Shown: positions 1 to 11,905, counted from the stretch's first letter. The stretch is 64,000 bases of DNA from Rhodamnia argentea (GCF_020921035.1 NC_063150.1:8618001-8682000), one strand, 5' to 3'. Numbers and translations: made by a program. The notes: a model not told the origin generated them from the letters alone.

Positions 1-1568
1 ACTTTGAGAACAATAATTTTGGTGGTAACCTGCAGGATTTTCAGCAGTCTTTGGAGATTCTCAATCTTGGATCGAATTCTTTATCGGGTACTCTGCCGTG
101 TTTTTCTGCCTGTTCTGGATCTCTCAGTGTTCTGAATTTAGCAGATAATTATATAGTGGGAGGAATTCCTACATGTATCGCTTCACTCGAGGCCTTGACG
201 CATCTAAACTTGTCACATAACCAGTTGAGCTACAAGATCTCTCCTAGACTTGTGTTCTCGGAGAAGATTCTCGTATTGGACCTTAGCTTCAATGATTTGG
301 CCGGTCCTCTCCCGAGTACTATTGCAGAGGCGACTGAGAAAGGGCTCATACTCCTTGACCTGTCGCACAATCAGTTATCTGGTGAAATCCCGTCAAAGCT
401 TACAGAGTTAAAGAGCTTGCAGGCGTTGTTTCTTTCGCATAATCTTCTCACAGGTGAGATACCATCAAGGATTGGAAATTTGACCTACCTCCAAGTGATT
501 GATCTCTCGAATAATGTGTTGTCCGGTGCCATTCCGTTGAACATTGTTGGTTGTTTTCAGCTTCTTGCGCTGATACTTAATAACAACAATCTTACGGGTG
601 TAATTCAACCAGAGTTTGATGCTTTAAGTGGTTTAAAGATTCTAGACATCAGCAACAACAAAATCTCTGGTGAAATCCCACAAACTTTGGCCGGGTGGAA
701 ATCTCTGGAGATAGTGGATTTAAGCTCCAACAACCTCTCCGGGACATTGAACGATGCGATAACCAAATGGTCAAACCTTAGGTATCTATCCCTGGCTCGA
801 AATAAGTTTAGCGGAAATCTCCCGAGCTGGGTATTCACATTCCAAGCAATTCGTATGATGGATTTCTCAGGAAATAATTTCTCAGGCATCATACCAGACA
901 GTAACTTCAACTTAAGTTTGTATTACAACAACAGAGATTTTGCTAGACAGCCGGGTAACATCTCATTGGTTTCCATGGCGACCGTTGGGATCAAAGTTCA
1001 CGTGGTTGTTGCTGGTACCAATGAAGTGAGGCTCAACTATGATATTATTGCAGCTGTTGGGATTGATCTATCTGGTAATATGCTCCATGGGGAAATTCCG
1101 TCTGGACTATTTGGGCTGGAAGGCTTGGAGTACTTGAACATGTCCTACAATATTCTGACCAGTCGTCTTCCAGATTTAGAGAAAATGCGCAGTTTAAAGG
1201 CCTTGGATTTGTCGCATAATTCTCTATCAGGTCAGATACCAGAAAACGTCTCTGGACTTGAAGATCTAACCGTGTTGGACTTATCGTACAACTGCTTCTC
1301 TGGACATGTATCTAAGAAACAGGGATACTGGAGATTTCCAGGAGCACTTGCTGGGAATCCGAACTTGTGTGTGGAGTCATCAACTGGAGTTTGTGGCCGG
1401 GATAGTGTGCCAGTCGAGCCTGGTAAGGCATTTCAGGAAGAGATGGTTGAAGGGCCTATTTCCCTGTCGGTGTTCTTGCTAAGTGCTGCCATCACTTTCT
1501 ACTTCAGTATTGTATCTCTATTTTGTTCGGCTCGCGCTAGAAGATACATTCTTGAAACCAAGCTTTAG
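1..1568 (+). CDS. CLV2: CLAVATA2-like LRR receptor-like protein, 5' part outside window (copy A)
   Basis: The reading frame is open from base 3 to the TAG at 1566-1568, so the gene enters from the left and only about 520 C-terminal residues are visible. It shows about 16 plant-type leucine-rich repeats (LxxLxLxxNxLSGxIP). A non-LRR island lies around bases 905-1050, and the last repeats follow it. A Cys-containing cap (LCVESSTGVC), one transmembrane helix near bases 1462-1530 and a tail of about a dozen residues end the protein. There is no kinase domain. This order, the motif GNLTYLQVIDLSNN and the Arg-rich end ARARRYILETKL match CLAVATA2, a plasma-membrane receptor-like protein that works with the CORYNE pseudokinase in CLE-peptide signalling. 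The visible part has no intron, as in CLV2. It converges on a response-regulator gene. A second, broken copy lies at 30648-32810 and a scrambled fragment at 6279-6678. Intactness of the N-terminus cannot be judged here. Confidence 0.9.
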   Translation, partial: FENNNFGGNLQDFQQSLEILNLGSNSLSGTLPCFSACSGSLSVLNLADNYIVGGIPTCIASLEALTHLNLSHNQLSYKISPRLVFSEKILVLDLSFNDLAGPLPSTIAEATEKGLILLDLSHNQLSGEIPSKLTELKSLQALFLSHNLLTGEIPSRIGNLTYLQVIDLSNNVLSGAIPLNIVGCFQLLALILNNNNLTGVIQPEFDALSGLKILDISNNKISGEIPQTLAGWKSLEIVDLSSNNLSGTLNDAITKWSNLRYLSLARNKFSGNLPSWVFTFQAIRMMDFSGNNFSGIIPDSNFNLSLYYNNRDFARQPGNISLVSMATVGIKVHVVVAGTNEVRLNYDIIAAVGIDLSGNMLHGEIPSGLFGLEGLEYLNMSYNILTSRLPDLEKMRSLKALDLSHNSLSGQIPENVSGLEDLTVLDLSYNCFSGHVSKKQGYWRFPGALAGNPNLCVESSTGVCGRDSVPVEPGKAFQEEMVEGPISLSVFLLSAAITFYFSIVSLFCSARARRYILETKL

Positions 1569-2554
1569 TCTACTCTAAGAGAAGGAACCTCAGAGTGTAT
1601 ATTCTTGCTGCTTTAATGACAAATCGGCCTGAGTTTTCTCCTCAGAACTCTTTGCTCGAAATATTACTGTTCAACTAGAGTATATATACTTACAGTATCT
1701 CACTCATTGAGTACCAGTGGTTTGGATACCGAAACTTAGAATTCAGTCAATGTGGAGTAAGCATTTGATGGCTTTTACTTAGGCTGCTAAATTTGAACTG
1801 GAATACGGATTTGATGGCTTTTTGTTTGCCTGCTGGACTCTGTCTACGTCCTCACCTCTCATTTAGAGTTTGCTCTCAGTCGAACATTGTCTATTTGACG
1901 ATTCGAATACCCATGCAGCATTCTTTTGATGGCTAGACGTAGTATGGTTGCTAATAAATTCAGATAGATGATGTCCTGGCTAGTTCAATCAACCATCTCC
2001 AGTTACAAATGAAGAGGCCACATTAACGCTGTCAGTTTTTGAGCATTTTCAATCTTAAGGTGGGAATTTTTCTACTAAATGCAAGAGTGAGCACAAGATT
2101 CTTTTGTTTGATAAAAAGTAAATTGATGTGAGATTCAAGATCCTGTAAATTGGTAGGTGGCTTTGTTACAAAATTCAACAGGTTCAGGATTTTAAAGGCT
2201 ACACCAACAACGTAGACATACAGATACACCTATGCCGGCATTTAGACATGTGCGCACGAAGACAAACACAAGCACACTTGTGTGGGCATGCACACCCCTT
2301 CGTGCACAGTCGAGAGAGACAGTCAAGAGAGACTGAAAATGTCAACGACTTCAATGAAATATTTACCATTAGCTATCGGTTCTATACAAAACAGATCCCA
2401 CCATATTTAGACATATCTATGCAATTACCAACAGAAATATGCCGCCGCAGGAAGATTACTCCAGTCTACTTCTACATGGCACTGTTGTTCTGGATGTAGC
2501 TGTCGAGAAAAGGAACGTGTTCGCCAAACCCAAGATCCTCAAAGATATTCTGCA
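1569..2554. other. Intergenic, shared 3' region of two convergent genes
   Basis: The region holds the 3' UTRs of the receptor gene (+) and the response-regulator gene (-). It is clearly alignable to 32811-33811 in the second copy of the block. No separate gene was recognised; the short ORFs here are not conserved as frames between the two copies. Confidence 0.6.
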
Positions 2555-4750
2555 TTAAAGGCGAATGAATGAGTCGTCATTGCTATACGTTCTATCGAAG
2601 TTAAACTGACCAACCAAATTTGGAGAAGAGCTCCAGCCACCAAATCAACTAACCTGATCAAGCATATCTGCAAATATAGCCTCGTTAACATATGCTTGGC
2701 AGTCCTCAGCAACGGGATTATAGTTGTTCCGGGAACAGAATTCTTCTTTTATATTGCTGCCGCAGGATTCATTCTCTCTAGGTCCAATGGTGCCGAAGGC
2801 TATGGGCAAACCCAGCTCAGAAGCTGTATGAGGAGTACTTGAACAAAGGCTTTGAATGTCCTGTTCTGAAATCTGGCTCTGCAATGGATGAGGGTGAGTA
2901 GTGGTGGAAAGATGATGTCCTGTAGCTGCAGCTTCATCAATGATTTGCATATTTGAAGGTGTTTGGAACATCTGCATGATGAATGAATTGTCACTTTGAT
3001 TATGAACAACTGGGTGTGTGTTGTTTTTCATTGGTGAGGTGAACCCAAGGGATGGCGCATGAGCATACGATGGGCATTGAGCTGACTGGGGACCGTAGTT
3101 CTCAAGAAGTGGGTTTGGTTGCTGCAACGGCACAAGCGGCTGTGGTGGGAGCGCCTCATTATCCAGGAACTCAACAAGATTATGCATCCTCGTACTACAA
3201 CTGGTGCACTGCTGTCGACGGGCGATGCTCATAACTCGTGATGGATATTGAGCTGAAGCAACACAGTTTTGCATACGGCTGCTCCCAATTAGTGGCGATG
3301 ATGGTGGAGGGGAACAAGTGAGATCAGCGAAGCCAGGACCGTTAATGAGAGAAGACTCTGCACTTTGATGCTCCGAGGCTTCACCTATCTTGTTGGAGTT
3401 CCTGCGGTACTTCTGCACAATTAACAAGCTTGACTCAGTAAGCATTTCTCGCTCAAGTTCAAGGAATAAATACAAAATGTTTTTCCCAATTTGCTCTCGA
3501 TCTTTCTGAATGAGGTTGAATTAGGAACTCTTACCTGAAGGTGGCTGGAGACATGTTGCCTAGTGAGATGAGGAAGACCCGTCATTTTCCTCATAATTTG
3601 CAGTATCTTCTTGGGTTTGGCATCTGCATCGCGGGTCATATGGAAAACACATCAGTCAGGTCAGCCATTATCTCACTTAGAAAAGGAGACAGGTTCATGA
3701 ACACATCACGTACTATCGTCTCCAAGACTATTGACGGCCATGATAAACATCTGGCTGAGCTCAGGTGTCCAAACAATGCGGGGTTTCTTCGCCCCGCTTT
3801 TAGTCTGGCCTTGATCAGCTTCATCTTCGCTGCTTCTTTTCAAGCTTTTGGAATTCTCTTCCTCATTCTCTGCCTGAGAATGGGTATTGTTAGATGACGA
3901 TGTGGTCAGAAGGTGCGGCATCTCCAATTCTTTAGTAGAATTGTTCCTTGACGATGGGTTGCTCCGAAGAACATGTCGCCACAGAATCTTGAGAGTGTCG
4001 CTTCGAATCGGCTTCACTAGAAAGTCGCGTGCCCCGCCTTTCACTCCTTTCACCACAGTGTCCTTTTCGTGGTCGCTTGAGAACACTGGCAAATTCAAAC
4101 AAAAACGTGGATACGTCAGTCGCATTACATTCCATAAATTTATGGTTCTGGCTTGTATCGATTGACATATAAGAAACTTACTAACTACAGGCAAGGTTAT
4201 GTCCATGTTAGCGATCTCGGCGAGAAGCTGAAGTCCATCCATCCCAGGCATGTGAACATCTGTCAAGACGATATCGAACCTGCCCCTGTTCTCTCGAATC
4301 AACGCCAACGCCTCCTCTCCTCGCTGGCACTTGGTCACTGTAAAAATACATCATATGTATCAGATATGCAGATTCTTGACCAAGTATACTCACAAGGCGC
4401 ATCCAAGGATCAAACTTTGGCGATTTGAACATCAACCCCAGATCAAGGAAGCATGAAACTAATTTTTTTCGATTACTTTGAGTACAAAAGTGAGTAGTCC
4501 CTCTTCTCCAGTTCAGTCGCGATGGCTAATTATAAATCGCGGATGCAAAGGTGAAGCAAGAAAAGAGAAAAGAGAAAACACGAAGCAGTGCAGTGGAGTT
4601 ACCTCGGTACGAACAATCTTGAAGCATCTTCTCCAGAAGGTGGAGATAGGTGACATTGTCGTCAACCACAAGAACCCTTAAACCCTCCGGGAATCTATCA
4701 TCATCCTCACTCGAAACATTACTATTCTCGTTGCGGGTCACCCCCTCCAT
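2555..4750 (-). CDS. Type-B two-component response regulator (ARR-like), 6 exons (copy A)
   Basis: Exons on the minus strand are 4750-4603, 4337-4182, 4085-3714, 3623-3535, 3412-2654 and 2605-2555. All introns are GT/AG, and the joined phases give 1575 nt (524 residues). Residues about 25-140 form a receiver domain with the acidic pair in VLVVDDN, the phospho-acceptor Asp in VLTDVHMPGMDG and the Lys in LVKPI. A Ser/Asn-rich linker and a basic stretch (KSGAKKPRIVW) follow. Then comes a GARP/Myb-like DNA-binding domain ending LTRQHVSSHLQKYRRNSNK, split by introns at the usual place after HLQ. The long C-terminus is Ser/Pro/Gln-rich. Type-B regulators are nuclear transcription factors phosphorylated by His-phosphotransfer proteins in cytokinin signalling. 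The GARP helix differs from the usual pattern: ELSQ replaces ELHQ, and extra residues precede the GLPHLTR stretch. The last 16-residue exon is the least certain; reading through its donor would instead end two residues later at 2645. Confidence 0.9.
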
Positions 4751-5159
4751 CGCTCTGTTTTTTCTTCTGACTGCTCTGTTTTTCTTGGGACGTTACTCGC
4801 TCTGTCTCTACTAGGACGGGGGACTGGAGAGACGGAACTTGACACTAACTGAGACATTTAAACCATGGCGAGCCTTGAACGCGGTGATTCGAAACAGGAA
4901 ACAGGGGTAATTACCATAAGACAGAATCAATAGCCCCCCCGCCTCGGAAGATCTTGCATCTACCAAAGTCAAATGTTTCTTGGTTTGTACAACTGTCAAA
5001 ACAGGAAACTTGGAACTGAAGTGACAGTGGGGATATGCGGGTACTCGAAATTCTGGTCCATAAATATTTGTTTCCTAATTTTATTTTCTTTTCTTGTAAC
5101 TCAAGTGGGTTTTGTTTTTGGGACATTTAGTGATCAAGTTTCTCATTATATCCTTCGCC
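4751..5159. promoter_or_regulatory. Upstream flank of response regulator copy A
   Basis: This is the non-coding 5' flank of the minus-strand response regulator. It aligns with 35760-35897 plus 37767-38100 in the second copy, which is interrupted there by a solo LTR. No convincing TATA box or other site was identified. Confidence 0.4.
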
Positions 5160-6260
5160 ACAAAAAAATAGCACGAACTATCAATTCTAAATATCATTTG
5201 ATGCAAAGTCAAATAATATTTAATCAAGTTAATATCGCGAAAAGTTACGAATCGGTAAACTCGTGCCACATTTATTTCAAACGATTTTTTTGGTCGCAAA
5301 AAATGCTTACATGTTATAATCGCGCCACATAGTATTTGGTGTCTCAAAAAATCTCAAATTACTACACCCACGTCACATATTTACCCCTACTTATTTTTCG
5401 TGTTACAAAAAGTCCCAAATAGTTTGAGGTAAATCCGGCATGACTGCTTTGAGATTTTTGGGGGCACGAAAACAAATTTGGGGGTAAATGTGACACGGGA
5501 GTGCCAAATTGGGATTTTCTGCGACACTAAAATTAGTTTGTGGTAAATGTGGCATAGATGTAACAATTTAGTATTTTCAATGGTATTAACCTTATTTGAT
5601 CTACAACAACAATCATTGCTACAAGCGGGAACTGTATTGTAATATTGTTACCTTGGCTTGACGGAGGTGTCAAATTCCAATTTAGTTGCTACAGTTAATC
5701 AGTTCCGTTAAGATTCTTAATTTGGAGGATTTGAAGCGATAAATATAGTTGTTGCACCTTAATGGCTAGACTATGTTATTATCATGATAATAAGAATTAA
5801 TAAACACCAAAATCCCAAACAAGTACATTTATATCCCATTTATCTCAAATTAATTTTTTGGTAAATCTGTGCCACTTATATCTAGATTAGTGCATCTGTG
5901 CTACATTTATCCCAAACTAATTTTTATGTTACCAAAGATTTCAAAATTGGTACGCCTGCTCACATTTACTCTTAAAAAAAATCAATATTTACCAAAATTT
6001 GAGCTTAATGTGGCATACACATATCAATTTGAGGTAAATGTGACGCGAGTATACCGGTTTTGGATTTTCTGTGACATGAAAATTAATTTGGGATAAATGT
6101 TGCACGAGTACTCCAGTTTGACTATGATAGAAAAATTAGCCAGCAAATATAACACAAGCGTATCAATTTGGGATTTTTTTTATTTTATGGTATTAGCCCT
6201 TGTTATTTTTATTATTATGTCCAGAGCCGATTTGGATTGGATCCGTTTCAATAAGGGATT
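5160..6260. repeat. AT-rich inverted-repeat element with internal reiterated motif
   Basis: The sequence repeats variants of a phrase like gtgccacatttatcccaaa on the left and its reverse complement ggtaaatgtgacacgag on the right, so the two halves are roughly mirror-symmetric. The same element sits at the matching place in the second block (about 38100-39360), which means it predates the duplication. It looks like a MITE or a degraded foldback transposon. No coding capacity was recognised, and exact termini could not be fixed by eye. Confidence 0.6.
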
Positions 6261-6278
6261 TTTGTGATACAAAAATTA

Positions 6279-6678
6279 GTGAGGCTCAACTATAATATTA
6301 TTGCAGCTGCTGGGATTGATCTATCTGGGGATATGCTCCATGGGGAGATTCCATCTCCGGGCTGGAAGGCTTGGAGTACTTGAACATGTCTTACAATATT
6401 CTGACCGGTCGGCTTCCAGATTTAGAGGCCTTGGATTTGTCGCATGATTCTCTATCAGGTCAAACGTCGGATAATGTCTCGAGACTCGAAGATACTAACC
6501 GTGTTGGACTTGTTGTACAACTGCTTCTCTCGATATATATCTACGAAACAGGGATACTGGAGATTTCCAGGAGCATTTGCTGGAAATCGGCCCTTCGACC
6601 ATCTCTTCCTGAAATGTCTTACCAGGCTCGACTGGCACACTATCCTGGCCACAGACTCCAGCTGAAGACTGCACACTA
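6279..6678 (+). pseudogene. CLAVATA2-like C-terminal fragment with an internal inversion (copy C)
   Basis: Bases 6279 to about 6586 match the receptor genes in sense, from the stretch encoding VRLNY to the encoded motif GYWRFPGAFAGN. Small deletions are present: one next to IPSG and one of about 21 nt after RLPDLE. Bases about 6587-6678 match the next part of the same gene in reverse complement, so the piece encoding GVCG through VEGP has been flipped in place. The junction falls on a short shared string (ggaaat). No frame spans the segment. It starts abruptly after the AT-rich repeat and ends at GC-rich transposon-like sequence. It is a dead gene fragment. Confidence 0.8.
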
Positions 6679-6689
6679 TCCTCGCCATA

Positions 6690-7355
6690 TCAGGCGAGGT
6701 TGACCCTTGGCCAGCCATGGTGGCCTCGGCCGGCGTCGCCCGGGCAGACAACGAGGCCTTCCTAGCCTGGGCGTGGGTTGGTGTCGCCAGACCCATGTGA
6801 CCTTCACCAGATCCATGTGATCTCCACTGTCGCCATCGCCGAGCCATGCGATCTTCGCGAATGGTGAAAGACAGAGTTGGAGGGATGCAGCGACGACTCA
6901 AGTAGAAGAAGGGATGGTGTTTGATGACGGCTGGAGGCGAGATGGTGAGGCCTCGTCGTGGGCTTGACCTGGCAAGGACGACTTTTGTCAGGTGAGGACG
7001 GCCCGCCGGGCCTTGTCGTCGCCTAGGCGACGCCCGGCAAGGGAAGCCCTTGCTGGAGCTCGCCCGTGACGGGGCGATGTTTTGTGGTCGGCCAAATAGA
7101 AGAGGGAAAGAAAAAGAAAGGAAAAAAGAATTTTTTTAAAAAAAAAAACTTCAAAATTTTATTATAAAATTAGTTGAAAATTTCGGCGTTGGGACTAGTC
7201 GGACGTCAGCGATTTTCGGCCAAAACTAACCGAATAGACTAAATTGGCACAAATGTAAAATGTTTAGGACTAAATTGACACCAATAAAAGGTGTTTAATT
7301 GAATTGGCACAAATGTAATAGATTTAAGAATTTTTTTTTTTAACAATTTTCCTAG
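6690..7355. mobile_element. Truncated Mutator-like MITE remnant
   Basis: A GC-rich core (about 6690-7090) is followed by an AT-rich right end. That end contains reiterated aaattggcacaaatgtaa-type blocks and finishes near aacaattttcc at about 7355. This right end resembles the right terminal block of the element at 8056-8659. I could not find a matching left terminus; the left side abuts the scrambled receptor fragment. It is therefore probably a truncated copy rather than an intact element. The minus-strand open frame across the GC-rich core looks like a composition artefact. Confidence 0.5.
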
Positions 7356-7574
7356 CTTTGTCCTGTGGGGGAATGAGTAGAAGCGTAAACAAACTGCATA
7401 AAGCTCAAGAGAATCTACGGCAGCAACTTGAATTCTAATGCCAGCTCATTAGGGAAGTTAGTTATCAGGAATGAAATTCTCAAGTTGTTTTAATCTATAG
7501 TGGAAGTTGATTTAAACGAAATTTAGAAACAACCTCTAAGTTCCACGTAAATAAGATGAAAATGTCTTAAAATA

Positions 7575-7850
7575 ATAACACAAGTGATCCTTGAATTTTT
7601 AATTTGATTAATATGATCCCCGAACTTTTGAAACATGTTCAAATTTGTCCTTCTATTATTTCAAGTTGAGAACCGACTTTGAACATTTTCTTATAGTTCG
7701 GGGATTAAATTGAACATGTTCCAAAAGTTCATGGATCACATTGAACAAATTGAAAGTTCTATGACAATATTACATATTGGGTTAAAGTTCATGGATCATA
7801 TTGATCAAATTAAAAGTACAGAGATCACATTGCATATTGGACTAAATTTT
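7575..7850. repeat. Foldback (inverted-repeat) element
   Basis: The left arm (about 7586-7650, containing gatccccgaacttttgaaac) is reverse-complementary to a right arm at about 7695-7765 (containing gttccaaaagttcatggatc). A further related arm lies near 7785-7845. The structure suits a MITE or foldback transposon. There is no coding potential and no clear target duplication was identified. Confidence 0.5.
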
Positions 7851-8055
7851 TAGAATGACTTTCAATGCTATTTCGACGTTCCAAGAGTAGGTCTCACATC
7901 GATTTTTATTTGATGCAACCTCTTTGGGCGGCAAAAGGACACTAGCAAGATCGCAATTTTCATATGACACAGATTTTGGTGATATAATTTTTTAATTGAC
8001 CACTTAAGCACAATAACTTTTCAAAGAGGTTCTCTTAAATAAAGATGTTGGACAT

Positions 8056-8659
8056 GGGAAAAGTATCCAAAAAGTCCTAAACTTTTTATATTTGTGCCAA
8101 TTCAGTTCTAAATCTTTTAATTTGACATAATTTAGTTCTAAACCTTTTGCATTTGTGTCAATTGAGTCTATCCAACTAATTTTAACTGGCAATCACTAAA
8201 ATGAATGCCGGTCATCCTACACAGCCCTTGCCGGCGCTAAAGTGGAGCCGAGGGTGCCGGCGCTAAAGTGAGGGTCGCAACGCCCTCGCCCGGGGTCGGT
8301 AAGAGCTACGACGCCCTCACCTGGCCTAGATCCGGGCAAAGGCTCCCAACCCTAGTGTTGGGTCGGCCAGTGACCCTTGGTTGTTATCTATCCAAAAACA
8401 AAAAAGGTAAAAATAAAATCGAATAAATTACAAAAATTTAAAATAATATTAAACAACATTTTAAAAAAATATCCACTTCAATGTCAACTGTACCACATAG
8501 GATGACCGGCATCATGTCGGTGATTTCGGGCCAAAATTGGCCGGATGGACTCAATTGGTACAAATGCAAAATGTTTTGAATTAAATTGATACAATCGAAA
8601 GATTTAAGATTGAATTGGTACCAATGCAAAATGTTTAGGATTTTTTGTACACTTTTCCT
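8056..8659. mobile_element. Mutator-like MITE with long terminal inverted repeats
   Basis: The left end (gggaaaagtatccaaaaag) and the reverse complement of the right end (aggaaaagtgtacaaaaaa) start an inverted repeat of about 150 bp or more. A GC-rich core lies at about 8210-8390. The flanks gttggacat (8047-8055) and attggatat (8660-8668) match at 7 of 9 positions, consistent with an aged 9-bp Mutator-type target duplication. No transposase is present, so it would depend on another element. Confidence 0.65.
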
Positions 8660-8669
8660 ATTGGATATG

Positions 8670-10070
8670 TTTTTACTAAAATAAATTCACGTAGAACTCG
8701 TTGGAGTTACTCAAGTGAAATAGTTTTGACACCTAAGTCATCAAACAAAAAATTACGTCATTAGAGTAAACGCCGCATGAAAGTTATAACAATGATTCTG
8801 ATTTTGATTCTCCTCCCAGGAACAATTTTGGAGGAAAACAAGAACAAAAAAAAGTTGGTTATGGAAAAAAAAATTAATTTTGAGAATCACAAAACAGAAT
8901 GAAGTCCCACACACTCACTTTTTCCTTTCAGTTCTCTCATCACTTTTCCCTTAAGCTAAAACGGAACGAGGTCCCATTTTCAAAGAAAAATATGTAAGAT
9001 AATAAAAAATAAAAAAATTGAAAAAATTGAAAAATGCTAAAAAAAATCAGAAAATTTTCAGAAAATCCCTCTAAAAATAGAAGAAACTTAACTTAGGCTA
9101 GTTTGACGTCATTTTCATAAATTTGGGCCTAGATTTCATAGATTTTGTTCTATTTTAGGAAAATAATAAACACCTTAAAAATTAAAATTGAACTACATTT
9201 TTCTAAGCCTTAGGGTTTCATTAAGATTTTATGATGCGATTTATCAATGCCATGATTCCTTAATTGCGCAGTTTATTTCATTAGTTGTGATTTGCCTAGG
9301 TTTTAGTACTTTAGACTTAGTCTAGTTTTAGAAAATTTGAAAAAAAGACAAAAACAACCTGCATGAACATTGAGAATTGGCTTACCTTATCGATTTACAA
9401 ATGAATTAAAAATTTGCATGAAATATATATAGAAAACACTTAACTTCGGTGTCGAAAGGGTTTCGATAGAAACACTGCCGTAACCAAGTCATTTGACCCT
9501 AGATTTCTTTGGTTGTGTAGAATCAAACTGTTTCCCCCAACCTGTTTGATAAAGCTTCGGTCTACCTTCCTCAAAGATCGGTGGTGACTTCATTTGCATG
9601 TACACATATACATACCACCAGTCACACTAAGATCGAATTTGATATTCCCTCATTACGATTTGGTATAAGCACGGGAGGGCCCAAGCTAATTTGAATCAAT
9701 ATGAATTAATCTTTAATTAATTCAAAATGTATGATGAAATTTTTGCAAAGGAATTACGTAATTATTTGACTTAAATGACAATAATTGGAAAGAGAAATTA
9801 TTTTCAAGAACAAAAATTTTGTGTAGTTACCAAACACGTTTCTGTTTCAAGAATAGGAATTTTGTGCAATTACCAAACACTTTCCGATTCTCTAAAACTC
9901 ATCCGGGAATAGAATCAGAAAAATCAGTTCTAATCAGAATCACTTTTGGATTAGAATCATTGACATGCAGGCCCTATGAAGTCAAAACTTAATAAGTTAA
10001 CATGATTCATAAAAATCAAAGAGGTAATAATAATATAAACATACAACAATTAAGATAAGTAGTGGCTCAA
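8670..10070. other. Intergenic, no gene seen
   Basis: This is AT-rich sequence with long A runs. Related gattctgattttgattct-type strings occur in opposite orientation near 8796 and 9900-9960, which could mark another old MITE, but I could not define its ends. No coding region was recognised. Confidence 0.5.
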
Positions 10071-10140
10071 TCACGCCCAACTCGGGTTTACTAAGATAGA
10101 GTCTCCTTTGTCATTATGCTAAATGCGGGTCACCACTTAG

Positions 10141-11905
10141 TGGGATGAACGATCCGACTATGCTTTGAAAACATCTAAAAGCCTCTCGAATTTGGCGTGA
10201 CATGATCATAATGAGGATCATGTTGAATGGTTCCACAATGGTCTTCGGGTTAAACTTATTTAATTTATAAAACAATACATTGCGTATGTTACGAGATTAG
10301 TCAAAAAAATCTCAAAATTCTCTATTTGACAATGAAGTTAATAACCTTTACTTGAGGTAATTAGTGGGATGAATGGTCTGACTATGCTTTGAAAACATCT
10401 AAAAGCCTCTCGAATTTGGCGTGACATGATCGTAATGAGGATCATGTTGAATGGTTCCACAATGGTCTTCGAGTTAAACTTATTTAATTTCTAAAATGAT
10501 ACATTGCGTATGTCACGAGATTAGTAAAAAAATCTCAAAATTCCTCTATTTGGCGATGAAGTTAATAACCTTTGCTCGATGTAATTAGTGGGATGAACAA
10601 TCTGACTATGCTTTGAAAATATCTAAAAGCCTCTCGAATTTGGCGTGACATGATCATAGTGAGGATCATGTTGAATGGTTCCACAATGGTCTTCGGGTTA
10701 AACTTATTTAATTTCTAAAACAATACATTGTGTATGTCATGAGATTAGTCAAAAAATCTCAAAATTTGTCTATTTGGCGATGAAGTTAATAACCTTTGCT
10801 CGAGGTAGTTAGTGGGATGAACGATTTGACTATGCTTTGAAAACATTGAAAAGCCTCTTGAATTTGGTTTGAAATGATCGTAATAAGGTTCATGTTGAAT
10901 GGTTCCACAATGGTATTCAGGTTAAACTTATTTAATTTCTAAAACAATACAGTGCGTATGTCATGATATTAGTAAAAAAATCTCAAAATTCTCTATTTTG
11001 CGATGAAGTTAATAACCTTTGCTCGAGGTAATTAGTGGGATGAACGATCCGACTATGCTTTGAAAATATCTAAAAGCCTCTCGAATTTGGCGTGACATGA
11101 TCGTAACGAGGATCATGTTGAATGGTTCCACAATGGTCTTTAGGTTAAACTTATTTAATTTCTAAAACAATACATTGTGTGTGTCACGAGATTAGTAAAA
11201 AAATCTTAAAATTCTCTATTTGGCGATGAAGTTAATAACCTTTGCTCGATGTAATTAGTGGGATGAACGCTATGACTATGCTTTGAAAACATCTAAAGCC
11301 TCTCGATTTTGCGTGTGACATGATCGTAACAAGGATAATGTGGAATGGTTCCACAATGGTCTTCGGGGTTATACTTATTTAATTTCTAAAAAAATACATT
11401 GCGTATGTCATGATATTAGTAAAAAAATCTCAAAATTCTCTATTTGGCGATGAAGTTAATAACCTTTGCTTGAGGTAATTAGTGGGAGAACAATCTGACT
11501 ATGCTTTGAAAACATCGAAAGGCCTCTTGAATTTGGCGAGACGTGATCGTAATGAGGATCATGTTGAATGGTTCCACACTGGTCTTCGGGTTAAACTTAT
11601 TTAATTTCTAAAACAATACATTACGTGTGTCACGAGATTAGTAAAAAATCTTAAAATTCTCTATTTGGCGATGAAGTTAATAACCTTTGGTCGAGGTAAT
11701 TAGTGGGATGAACGATGTGACAATGCTTTGAAAACATCTAAAGGCCTCTCGAATTTGGCGAAACAAGATCATAAAAAGGACCACATTGAATTGTTCCACC
11801 ATGACGTTTGCATAAAACTATATTAGTTTCTAAAATAACATATTATGTATGTCCTGAGATTAGTCGGAAACCTCAAACTTTCTCTATTTAGCGATAAAGT
11901 TAGTA
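10141..11905. repeat. Tandem array, about 8 units of 224 bp
   Basis: Units beginning tgggatgaac start at 10141, 10365, 10589, 10813, 11036, 11259, 11483 (tgggagaac variant) and 11704. The spacing is 224, 224, 224, 223, 223, 224 and 221 bp. The last unit is degenerate and fades out by about 11905. Each unit contains a dyad of the form catgatc-8 nt-gatcatg, best preserved in the early units. It is minisatellite- or satellite-like, with no ORF shared between units, and ends about 290 bp before the start codon of the GT47 gene. Confidence 0.9.

Noticed and set aside
6455..6901. Minus-strand 148-codon frame
   Set aside because: It crosses the scrambled receptor fragment and GC-rich transposon core. 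The composition explains the open frame, and there is no domain or splice context.
6279..7355. Possible Pack-MULE that captured a CLAVATA2 fragment
   Set aside because: The right terminal repeat is recognisable, but I found no matching left terminal repeat before 6279, and the left flank is the AT-rich element shared with block B.
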